This document shows, in pieces, positions 33,767 through 45,700 of a DNA stretch of 64,000 nucleotides. This DNA is from Mesocentrotus franciscanus. Taxonomy: Eukaryota > Echinodermata > Echinoidea > Camarodonta > Strongylocentrotidae. The position numbers were made by a program, and so were the translations under genes. The stretch spans positions 17,819,751-17,883,750 of the forward strand of contig CP137682.1 of assembly GCA_037976565.1 (NCBI GenBank), written 5' to 3'. Position 1 is the stretch's first letter. Each line of letters begins with the position of its first letter. Under the pieces are notes generated by a model. It was not told the DNA's origin. It did no database searches and saw only the letters and a list, made by a program, of their open reading frames with translations.

Positions 33767-36700
33767 ATGGGTACCAACAAAGTTCAGAAGAAGGCTAAGG
33801 TTTGTCCATAATTGATGAATATGTTTTGTAGGTGTGTTAGAAATGTGTGATTAGTGCCATGCTGTTTGATTTAAGTTGCAATTTGCACGTCATGTTGAAA
33901 TGATTGCGAGTCGATCACGATGCACATGCGGCGTAGACAAGCCGTGGGGTCTGTGCAGCATTGAACGTGCACTCACAGCGCCACGCGGTCCGTGTGCGGG
34001 GCCACGTGGTTTCGGCTTTCGCGATGAACATGAACATCGTGCCTCGTGGCCGTAGCCTGGAAGACGCCCAAGAACTAGTTAGCCAATAAGAGCTAAGTTG
34101 ATAATAATTGTTAATATGAAATATGATATTGATATCACCTAGCCTTAATTGGCACCAATTTTCTTGTGGAAGAGTGATGTGAAATGTTCAATTTAAGTAT
34201 GAAACGAACATGTCATGATGGTGGTGTACAAATCTTATGTCGCACAACTCTACTGACGTGAGAGGTCTCAACAGTTGAGACCTCGACATTTTTAGCATTA
34301 AAGTTCAATTTCGTCGGACATCTCCACTCTGCATTTTATCTTTTCGGGCGTCTTCGAGGCTATGTCTTTATGTGGCCATGGCTAGATATCTCACAATAGA
34401 CTTGGCATGCTTAGCAGACAGGCACATGGCCAGCAATATTGGAGAGTCTAGTTCTAAATCAATGTACTTCCTATTTTGGAGACTGTTTCAGAAATAGTGA
34501 CATGTCACTTGTCAAAGACCTTTGTCAAGAATTCATTATTTCCAATTATTTGTTTTTAAATGGAAAAACATAAAAAGAATGGTCCTATGATCTTTTTCTG
34601 AAAAAAAATTAAATAAAAGATAACAGCTGGCAGCCGTCTTGAAAAATATCTGGCTTAACAGTAGGGGCGCTGGTCCAAGAATGGGGGTTGTCCGCATAAA
34701 GGACAAATTGCATCCTAAAAAATAAGGATCGTCCGCATTTTCGTGGAGGTTTTTTTTTCATCGGTGCTCTGCGGGTTTCTGGTTCCTGAACTGCGTGCTG
34801 GCAAGGCGAAAAACAGATTCTGCGTGATAAAATACTCCCAGTTAACTGTCTACTTTTAAGGGTTGTCTGTCTTACCGAGGATAACGCTCATAACGTGAAA
34901 GTTTCTGTATTTTTTGTGCAAAGTTGATGAGAAATGCACCAAGAAAATTATCGCGGAATCCGTTTTTCGCATCGCCAACGCGCGGATCGGTAATGAGAAA
35001 TGTCTGCAAAAATGCAGACGATCCTTATTTTCGCGGACGCATCTGTCCGCGTTTACGAAGACTGTCCTCATTTATGCAGAAGATCCTTATTCTCGGACCA
35101 GTGCCCCTACTGCTAAAGGGCCTACATGACAAAATTTGAAATACAGAATGAATCGCCTTCGTTCGACATGCTAGATAATTGATAATCATCTGATGGTGAT
35201 GATAAATAAACTTCTTGCTATAGATTTGCCAAAGACACATTGCTGCTTATTTCCTTGTGCATGCCATACTTTTGTAGGAACTATGGCAACCCACTTTAAA
35301 AAGGTAAAAACTTGAAAATCTTGATTGATATAATTTTATGTGTTTATGCTGCATGCTTTCACTGCACCTGTTGGAAATGCAAGTCCATTTAAACTTCAGT
35401 ATCAATTACCTAGTATCAATCGTAATTTTTTTTTTTTGGGGTGTATGGTTATTTCCATGATTGTAGTCTAGATTTAAGGATTTTCAAGTTTTTACCTCTT
35501 TTAAAGTGGTCACTTAAATTTGACCCAGAACAGTTCAGTTAGGTGTAACAATTTCATATTTAAATGAATTTAGGATATAAAGCAAAGGCCTCATCCGTGG
35601 TCCTTCTACTGCCCGTTGGAGCAAAATCTCCCTGGATTGACATTGGAAATTCATTCTGCTGCAGACTCTATGATGGGCTCAACATCAACATAGCCTGGAT
35701 GAACCCGAGCTTCAGTCGTGCCAGATGTTGCACCTTGCGTGGTGCAAGTCTAGAAATGCTGAACTTGCGATGATTGAAGAAGGCTTGGTGTAGTCTTCTG
35801 AATGAAAGGAAAATCGTAATCATAGTTGAATTGGGTCTTGCGTGACCTAATAAAAGATTTGAAGCGAAGGAGGGAGAAGAGCCTTGAGAGCTTGCTTTGC
35901 CTAAAGTGAGAATATGTTGAAGTTTTTGGGCCCAGCGTGGCCCAAACAGAAAGTGGCACATGTTGGACGAGCGTAGGTCTAGCGTGACCTGTAAACCTTG
36001 ACACATGGCTGGTGTGTGGGTCTCGCGTGGCCTTTAAGTAGTTGGTCAAAGTGTAAGTAATCTAAACCCGTAATGACAACAGGTCTTGCGTGGCCTTGGT
36101 TATTGTACAAGTTGTAACATGGTCTTGCGTGGCCCTTCATTGGTTAGTCATAGTGTAAGTAATGTAAAACCGTAATGACATGAGGTCTTGCGTGGCCTTG
36201 GTCATTGAACAATGGGTCTTGCGTGGCCCTGGTTGGTAGAATTAAATGACCCCCCACATAAAGTGGCGGGTAGTACCAAATCAACATATGATGTGATGGG
36301 CCGAGCGCTTTGTGGATATTACTGGTTGTGGCGGTGGTACCATGGCATGGCTTCAGGCTTTCTCCTCTTTGGATGATTGAGTCGTCGTCTTGCCCTACCA
36401 AACCTCCAGGCTTCACATCCTGACCACTTCCACTCTCGCCGTCTATCATGTGTATATGGTAAGGTACTAGTGTTAAAATACATACTTATGTTGTAGATGT
36501 TATGAATATTGCAAATATTTACTCTACAGACTGCTCTTAACATTCTGCATGCACAAAATAAGTGAATATCTCTTGCAATCTTTGGCAACAAAAATTCCAA
36601 GATTCTTGACAGAAAAATTGCAATCTTATTTCACAAAGCAGAATGTGTACATTATAAATGCTTCTATTTTTAAATTTAATTTATTGTTAAAAAATTCCAC

Positions 36701-39700
36701 TCTGCTCATAGTTCTCTTGTGTGTAATATTTTAGTTATAAATAGTAAATATGTTTTCTGAAAATCCTTTAAACTTTCTCTAGTGTTTTCTTTCAGGAGGG
36801 TAGATGGTTTTGATTCTAAATCAAAGTATTTATAAGTATTTTGTTGGTTTTTATACTACATGAACTTCCCAAGTCAAGTATTTGACAGTATTTTACGTTT
36901 TCAATCATTACAAAGATGGATATGATCGGTATATTTGGTTTTCTGCTCCGTTATGATTGTTGTGACTTTTTTTTAAATATTAAACAACGAATGCAAGAAG
37001 ACATTAAAAACAAGATTTCTTGTTAATTATTATGTTAATTCAGTCATGAAAGTTAATCTGTATTAGTAGTAATACGGATGTTTGAAAGTCAATATATTTT
37101 GAAATGTGCCACATTCAAATGGAATGTACAGCTATATTGAAGATAAGTTGGTATTGCATGTGTGGAAACATTTATTGTAAAGTATTAAAGTAGCCTGTGT
37201 AAAGGTATTATGAAAACGAATATGTGTGCAAAAATCAGTTTTTTAATATTTCTTTTACTTTCAAGTTCTGTCAATTTTCAATTCATATTACATGTATGAC
37301 GTATAAGGAATATGTTGACCATTACATATTTGTCCATGATTTCTCGACTAGTAGAAGAATTGCCTAAAATAACCCTCAAATGTTTTTCTCTTATCCTTTT
37401 CACAGGGGGCAAAGACTGTTGAACAGGCAACAGGAAAGAAGTAAGTTTTTAGTTTAGTTCAGTTCAATTCCCTTTATTCCACCATTTAAAATCAAATATA
37501 CACAAAGCAAGTAAGTTTTTATTCAAGATTTCAGGGGGGTGTTTCACTAAGATCCTAAGTCGAACTTGACTCTAAGTTGGACTTATAAATTATGGAGAGC
37601 CATTGGTAGCCTTAAAATAAAATATATTCAAAAGCCAAAATTCAAGTTTTTTAGACTTTTTATAAATTCCATATAAAGAACATGAAATCTCCTTGATAAT
37701 TGAAAATATGAATAATTTGAATCAACATTTTATGCCATTTAAAATAACTTAAAAGAAATATTTTCATAGATGCTAATGGCTTTCCATATTTTTTAAGTCC
37801 AACTTAGGATCTTATTCTTTGTGAAACACCCCCCTGGAGTGATATGACATTGCTTTCGTTGATGGTGTTTGTATTTTGGAAGGAATTCCTCACTTCTACC
37901 TCTTGTTAATCTTGTGACATCTCTTTGTGTCAAACGGTTTATGACTTGTGCACCACTATTATCTTTTTTGTTCTTTTTTTTTATTAAACATAATTTACAT
38001 TCAATTGTCCACTAGAGACTTTTTTCTTAAATTTTATTTCCACAAAACAGTGTACAAAATGATAAAATAAAATGAAGAGGTGGGATAACGAAAGTGGGTT
38101 ATCCCCTCGAATAATTTCAAAGCAAATAGGTACACAAAGTAAAGAAATTACAAATTGAAATTAAGTTGAAAATTACAAGACTTGAGAGTTTCTTATATTA
38201 CAACAAATGTGTCTTTTTCATAATGTCCTATTCTATTTTTTATTAAAATTTTATTTTTTCCTCATTTTGTTACAGGTCTGGCAAGGGAAAGAAGTATAGC
38301 AATGTTCCACCTCCAAAGCCTGTAAGTATTATGTTGATTGATGAAATGGCAAAGGTTTACAGAACATTTTATCCTTCATGGCAGCATTTGCTTGTCTATC
38401 TGTGATGTAATGTGAATAACAACCCTAAATAATCACTTGTGATTACCATGTTTTGTTCAGATTTTTTTTTGTGATTGTCCTGTTGTACAAGCACCCAAAT
38501 GGATGGAAATTTTTTATGGACAGTCTAAAATGGATGCTGTGGGTACATTTATAATCGCAACTACACCTGTGCTAAAATATGTGAATTCCCTTGGTGCAAA
38601 GGTGATTGCTTTTTTCAGTTAATTTAATTAAAGATTCGGTCAAGGATTTCTTAAACTGAAATAAGCACTTTTTACTGAAAGGACAAATGCACTAAACAGA
38701 GATCAAAGTGATTCGACATTATGCATGTACATTAAAATAAAATTGTAATGTGTTTGGTAGTATACTTTGTTTATACCTTTTTTTCTTGTTTTGCGAAGGT
38801 TGAGGAAGAAAGTGACAGTGAGGAATCTTCAGAAGAGGAGGTCGAAGTCCCCGTCAAGAAAGGAGCGAAGGCCACCCCCAAGAAAGTTGTGAAGCCACAG
38901 GAAGACGATAGCGACGATGACAGTAGCGAGGAAGATAGCTCAGAAGAAGAAGAGGTTGCAAAGCCAGCACCAAAGGCTGCTGCCAAGAAGACTCCGGTTA
39001 AAGCTGCTAAACCTGCCCCTGTTGAAGAAAGTAGTGATGAAGATGACAGCAGCGAGGAGGAAGAGGAAGAGAAACCCAAACCCAAAGCCAAGGCCCCTGC
39101 AAACAAGCCAAGAAGCCTGCCCCAAAGAAGGTAGTCGCGGAGGAGGAGGACAGTGATGATAGTGACGATAGTGACGATGAGAGTGAAGAAGAAATGGAGA
39201 CCAAGGCACCAGCAAAGGCCAAGGCGGCTAAAGCTAAGGAGGAAAGCAGCGAGGAGGAGGATAGCGATGAAGACGACAGTGAAGAAGAAGAAGCCATGGA
39301 AGTGAAGCAGACCAAGGCTGCTGTCAAAAGGAAGAAGACGGAAGAGAGTAGCGATGAAGATGACTCTGAAGAAGAAGATAGCGATGAAGAGGAAGAGGGT
39401 GAGTGAAAATTCGTTTGGAGAGATATGTACAAATACCAATGTTATTGCATCACTTAATCATATTTGTTAGGGCTGTTTAATTGTAAGTGTATTTAATGGC
39501 ATTCATGGCAAAATAATAGATCAAGGTGATTTACAAAGTTTTTTCTATGATGTGGTCATCATAAAGCAGTATACAAAGAGGTATTTTAGTGTACGAGCTG
39601 TAGAGTTAATATCAAATATTTCTTGGGCATAGCTGCCGTTGTGAAAATTTCTTGTATATTAAATTGATCGACCAATGAGTTTAATTCCTTTGAATTTGAA

Positions 39701-42700
39701 AGAAAATGAGAAGTTATTGAGAGTTGTTGATAATGTAGTAAGTGATGTAAGTCATTTTATGAGAACGTCGGATGACAAAGTGACTCGATCTTGCTTAAAA
39801 TCACAAAACTGGATTGTACTCATTTTCATGAAAGTAGAAAGGGCATTTAAAAAATTGTTTTCGCCTTTATCACAACTCAACTTGTTCTTTAATTAGACAC
39901 CTTTATATTTCTTCTTTGATGACCACAGATGAGCCTCCAGCAAAGAAGGTTAAGACGCCAGCTGGTGCCAAGAAGGCCAAGGCCAATGGAGACTCTACCC
40001 CAGCCCCTGCCTCTGGTGATGGTAAGTTCTCTCAGTGAGGATTCCACTTTGTCTACAAGCAAATCCCATTTCTACCGAGTTATCGTACATTACAAAATAC
40101 TGTGCATCTTCTCATGAAGTTTGTGTCCTATTCTCATGTTCAAAACTATGAAGGCTTGGAGATTCACATTTTGAAAGTTATTTGACATTTTGCTTTCTAT
40201 GCAGAATGAAAATCAGAGGTCGATAGTACATTTCTTTGACTTTAACCATGTGTCAAGCAAGTGTCAGCTATGTTGACAATATTCACTTTAAACATGGTTT
40301 TAAATTGCTTTATTTTGACTCCCCTGTTAATTATACATCTTATTGGCTATGGGACATAAATTCATTCACATGATTTGTCATGGGAGGGCCTGTGAATGGA
40401 TCAGACACCAGTCGCAGTCTAGGATCCATACTAACATAATTGTGAATTGAATTTCAATAATGTAGATTTGGGTTTCTAACATTGCGTATCTTTCAGACAT
40501 GATCAGTATCTTCATTGCCAATGTGGACCCATCAACCACAGAGGAACAGATCCAGGAGTTCTTTGAAGGGAATGGTGTCACCTGCTCCAACGCACGCATG
40601 GTCAAGAGCAGAAAGTACATGTACAATTTATCTATTTCTTAATTGTATAGAGGCTAATAGTGAAGCTTACTTTATGTGTTACATCAGTTTGTTGCACACT
40701 TGTCCTGATAATAGCCTTGTAGTATCCACTTTTACATTTGCTTGTGGTTAGAGGGAGATGGTCATTAGTCTCCATGTGCAGAAGGTCATTGTTTGCTGAC
40801 ACTGGACATTGTGAAAATACCATAAATGGGTGTCCAGTCTTGCACACAGCAAACCTGTGGTCCCATCAAGAAATACCCCCTAGTCTCTTGGATAGTCTTC
40901 TAGATAATGCAAAGTTGGTGGGAAATGCCCAGCATTTACATAAGGAATGTAGGTCATAGAACTAAGGGTTATCCTGGTGATTGCTAATGCCTGTTGGGTG
41001 AAGACCCAATTCCCCATGAGAGTCTACTATGTTGCACTGTTCTATGATGACTGATCTACAGACAAGAGACATTCCTTTGGGAATTGGAATCCGATGTTGA
41101 CTAAGAATCGAGGCATTTGTCTGAGAACCTTGCATTGCAGAGATCTGCATTACACTGTATTGACTGATAGGCTGTTGTAGGAACTTCAAAATATTAAGTG
41201 AGATTTCAATGAAATTGTGCAATTAAATGTGATTATATTTGCTGCTACAGTGAGAGGCATCAAGTCTAAATGATATCTAGTTTATTGCTTCAAATGAGGT
41301 GCACAAGCACATAACTTGTTTAAAATTGATTTTCAAAGAGTCTTTAAATGGCTTTCTGCCAGTAAAGTAATTAGGCATTTTATACATCTCAACTGCACCA
41401 AGCATCCTTTAATAACGATGACCTTCCTCTTGTGTTTTCAGGTTTGCATATGTAGATGTAGCTTCTGAAGAAGAGTTCAACAAGGCAGTTGAGCTGAGTG
41501 AATCCGAGCTGAACGGTAGCAACATCAGGTTGGAACGCGGTCGCAAGATGGACAGGACACCGCAGCGAGGAGGACAAACCGGATATGAGAGGGCACCACC
41601 AAGTAAGATTAATCTTATTAATCAAAAGTTTAGGATGTAGTCATTTGCTGATTCCCTCACTCTTTTGCAACTATATTGTTATTTCCTGATACACGTATTA
41701 ATTTAATTTCATCATTTTTCATGTATTTATTCAGTTCTTAATACGTAATAAAATTGGTATACATTAAAACATATAGGAAGAAATATAAACATATTTTAAA
41801 CAGAACCGACCAGGGCTCCAAGATAAGTGAAGCTTGCTGCATTGTGAGCCCTGGTAAGTACAAGCAAATAGAAGACATAATTAGGATGTTCCTGAAGATT
41901 GATTGGGAGAGAAAGAGAGGGGAGGGGATGAAGTGACAAGGAGTTGCAGATGATTGCAGACATATACATGCATTGATATGAAAGAGTACATTAGAATAAA
42001 GTAGAGAAATGACATTCATGATTAAGCAGTAAACTGCATGTTTCTATATCACGGGTAGTAGGTTTATATTTACATTTTCAAAGATGACATCCTTCAAATA
42101 AGGCATGCCTGTAGCTTCACCAACTACCTGCATGTAAGACCGAAGGAAAGATGAATGAGCCGGAACCACATGCTAATGGATTATTGATATCCTGTGCAAA
42201 CTAAGCTGGCCCAACATTCTTGCATCTATGCCTAAGCATTGCATTTCCCTTTTTTAAAGGGTCCTGTGCTTACTAAGCTGGCCCAATATTGTCCTCTCTT
42301 GCTCAAGAGTAATATTACAATGTACATTGAAAGTGCATTTTATTATCTGATTTTTATACTTGCATCTGATATATATATGTATGCCCCATTATGTCCTACA
42401 AGAATAACATGACCAAATGACAACTCTATTTGATGTTGAAGGGATACTGAATGGATCAGGACCCTAAAATGCTTAAAACTTAACACTGATAACTTTGCCA
42501 TTAATGGTAACTGCCATGGAAACCTTATTTGATTGCCTATGAGTGATGATGCTATGTTAGTTAATATTGAAGGCAAACAACCATCATTGGCAAGTTTTAT
42601 GCAATGGGTATTGAATGGATCTGAAATGGATATTTAAAGGTAATCGGTGTATGATATGTTAACATTGCTTTCCTCTCGTAGGGGGGAGAAGTGACGGATC

Positions 42701-45700
42701 GGATGAGCGAACACTGTTTGCTAAGGGACTGAGTTATAGCACTAGCAATGAGACTCTGATCGAGACCTTTGGTGCTTCAGATGCAAGGATTCCTATGAAT
42801 GATGAAGGCAGGCCAAAGGGGTGAGTAGTCCCAGAGTTTGAGGAGGAATGTTTTACCTGACCTAGAAAGCATGTATATGCTTGTAAGTAAGCAACCATGG
42901 AACTGATGGATTTAAGTCCTCTCTGAGGGACTTGGTAATGAGGATTAAAGCCTTACCAAAGGGCACAAGCTCATTGACTTAGTTTCGAACCCAGGACCTC
43001 CCAGTTACGAGACGGCTGCTCAAAACTGGCCAAGGCAGATGGATCTTGGGTAATGCTGTGTAGCCTGGAACCTTCTACCATTCTAACAGACTAATGCTAA
43101 TCATTCCTTGAGGTAGCAGAGTTGACGATGTGGTCACTGCAAGGCTTTCAGAGATGTTGGGGGCAGGCAAAGATTGTGTGCCCTAGAGCGCAAAGTGACC
43201 AAGTAATTAATTGATAAATTATATTAAAAGCAAGACTTAATTATTTATTTCAAATCAATTGGTTAAATGTTTGCAAATTGTATTAAAGATAAGAGGGCTG
43301 TGATATTTGAACAAAAAGCAGTGTATTGGCTTTAATCTCGAGTTCTTTTATAACCTTTAACTAATTTCTTTTTTAGATTTGCATTCATTGAGTTTGCTTC
43401 CGAGGAGGCTGCTGAGGAAGCCCTTAAGAATCATCAAGGGGTTGAGATTGATGGCTGGTCTTTGGTCCTAGACTACTGCGGTTCCAAGAGGAAGAACTTC
43501 GCATCTCCTGGTGGTCGTGGAGGAGGACGTGGTGGTGGCGGACGAGGGGGACGTGGTGGTGGTTTCGGGTCATTTGGTGGTGGAGGTAGGCAAAATATTG
43601 TTTTACTTGCTTGAAAAGCTGACTTTATGATTTCATGTAAATCAACGTCTTTTGGCTCGTGTATTATGCCATGTTTATCGGGAAAATGTCACTGAACTTT
43701 TTTTAATAACCCCCTTAAGGATTTTTATTCACTTTCTCGACTTCTCAAATATTATCTTGACAAATTAAAATGCAATTTAACTTCAAATACTGCACATGTA
43801 TTTCAGTGGTAGTAAATTACAAATAACTTGCAAATAATGTTTGTGGATGTGTTAAAAAATATATTTGAAGACATTATAAATGTTTTTGTTAATAAAAATT
43901 TTGTTCATAACAAATATAGAACCATCTGCATCTAAATCCTCAATGTTCCTGTTTGAAAATTTAACCAAACCTGTAAATTAGAGCTTTATAACTGCTTTCT
44001 TTCCCTACTGCGTGAACATGCACCTCTGATACCCGTTTATGTTTTGCAATCAGATACCTCCAACAGCAAGACATTGTTTGTGAAGGGCATCTCACATGAT
44101 GCAACGGAAGACTCCATTGCAGGCTCCCTGGGTGCCACTTCTGTCCGAATTCCTAGGGATAGGGAAACCAACGAGATAAAAGGGTAAGAAACGCTCACCG
44201 TTTACCGATTAAGCAGGAGTATAAAGAGTGTCTGAATTCACCATAGTATTACGCTATTCACTAGGCTTTGTTCGAGTGATCAAAGGTATAATGATGATTT
44301 ATTACACAAATAATCCAAATCCCCTCAAAGTTTGGAAACTTGAGTCTGATTGATTATTATATCTCTCTTCTGGTGGCAAATTATCGCTTTGTTAAGTATC
44401 ATTGGAAATTCTACTCTGAAAATGATTTTGCAGCCATAGAATAAGCTGTACATCAGAATAAGGGGCAGGGTCAAAAGTGATTAGTTGCAAAACGCATTAG
44501 TATTGTTGTGCAGTGCACTTCACAGCAGCCCTACACTCTTCAAATAAAGAACAAGAGTAGTGCATTTTGCTTCATTTCACCTCTGACCTTGCCTCTTATT
44601 TTAATATAATGCACAGTCCATAACTAAAAAATTCATTTGAAAGATGCATAAAGACACTTTTTCTAATGATATTAAACATAGCGATGTGATCAATCAAACT
44701 TAGATTCTAAATCTATAATACAAAGTTGACACCCTTCAAATAAGGCATGCCTGTAGCTTCATAGACTACCTGCATGTAAGACCGAAGGGAAGATGAATGA
44801 GCCGGAACCACATGCTAATGGATTATTGATATCCTGTGCAAACTAAGCTGGCCCAACATTCTTGCATTTGTGTTTTTTAAAGGGTAGTTGAAATTTGGTA
44901 CATGTCTTGTATGCGGAATGTAAACTATTTCAAAGATGGGTACTTGCTTCAAAGAAAAGAGGTTTTAGAGGTGACGTCTGTTGGATTCCCAGTCCGGCAC
45001 AAATGTTCTATGGCAAGAGAGTAATCTACATTTGCCACTCTCCACTGTGGTTTAGTAAATGAGTACCTGGTAGGAATTTATCCTGTGAGTGCCCTGAAGC
45101 AGCAGGGCCAAGGCTGGGGTATAAATAAATGTAGTTCCTTGTGCCTTGAGCATCTCGCGAGATGGATATGTGCACAATGTAAATATAGCTATTATTAGTA
45201 GTATTCATTTCACAATATCCTTAAAAAGCATTGAAATATACATGACTACATTTATGTGTTTTATATTTCAGGTTTGCATATGCTGATTTTGAAGACCGCA
45301 GTGGAGCCCAGTCAGCTATTGATAGCTACCAGGGTACAGATGGCATGTTTCTAGACTTCGCTAGAGAAAGAACCAGCAGCCCTGGAGGCAGAGGTAAAAA
45401 ATGATTTTTGATTTACCACTGGAAGCTCACAATTATTTACATACCTTTGCCGGGTTTTTATAATTTGTATGGATGAGAAAATTTAATTTTTCCTGATTTA
45501 AGTTTCGTGAGAATGTGATATATCAGAGCTTACATCTAAACTATTCATCAAAGGCCCTAATTCAACCAGTCCACCTTCCATTCCTGAGTTACGGGGAGAA
45601 CAGTATAAATACTGATGAGGCTACCCTGAGTAACAAAGACATATTATTATCATCATTATAATTATTAAACAATACAGAGAAGTCTAACTAGACATGTACG

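Noticed and set aside
35564..35773. 69-codon frame upstream of the GCGTG array
   Set aside because: No domain, no splice context; it lies in nucleolin intron 1 among repeats.
38771..39439. 222-codon minus-strand frame rich in Ser and Leu
   Set aside because: Antisense shadow of the GAA/GAT/AGC codons of the nucleolin acidic exon.
40791..40940. Third H/ACA RNA
   Set aside because: A strong 5' hairpin is present but there is no ANANNA hinge and no convincing 3' hairpin; kept only as a hairpin feature.
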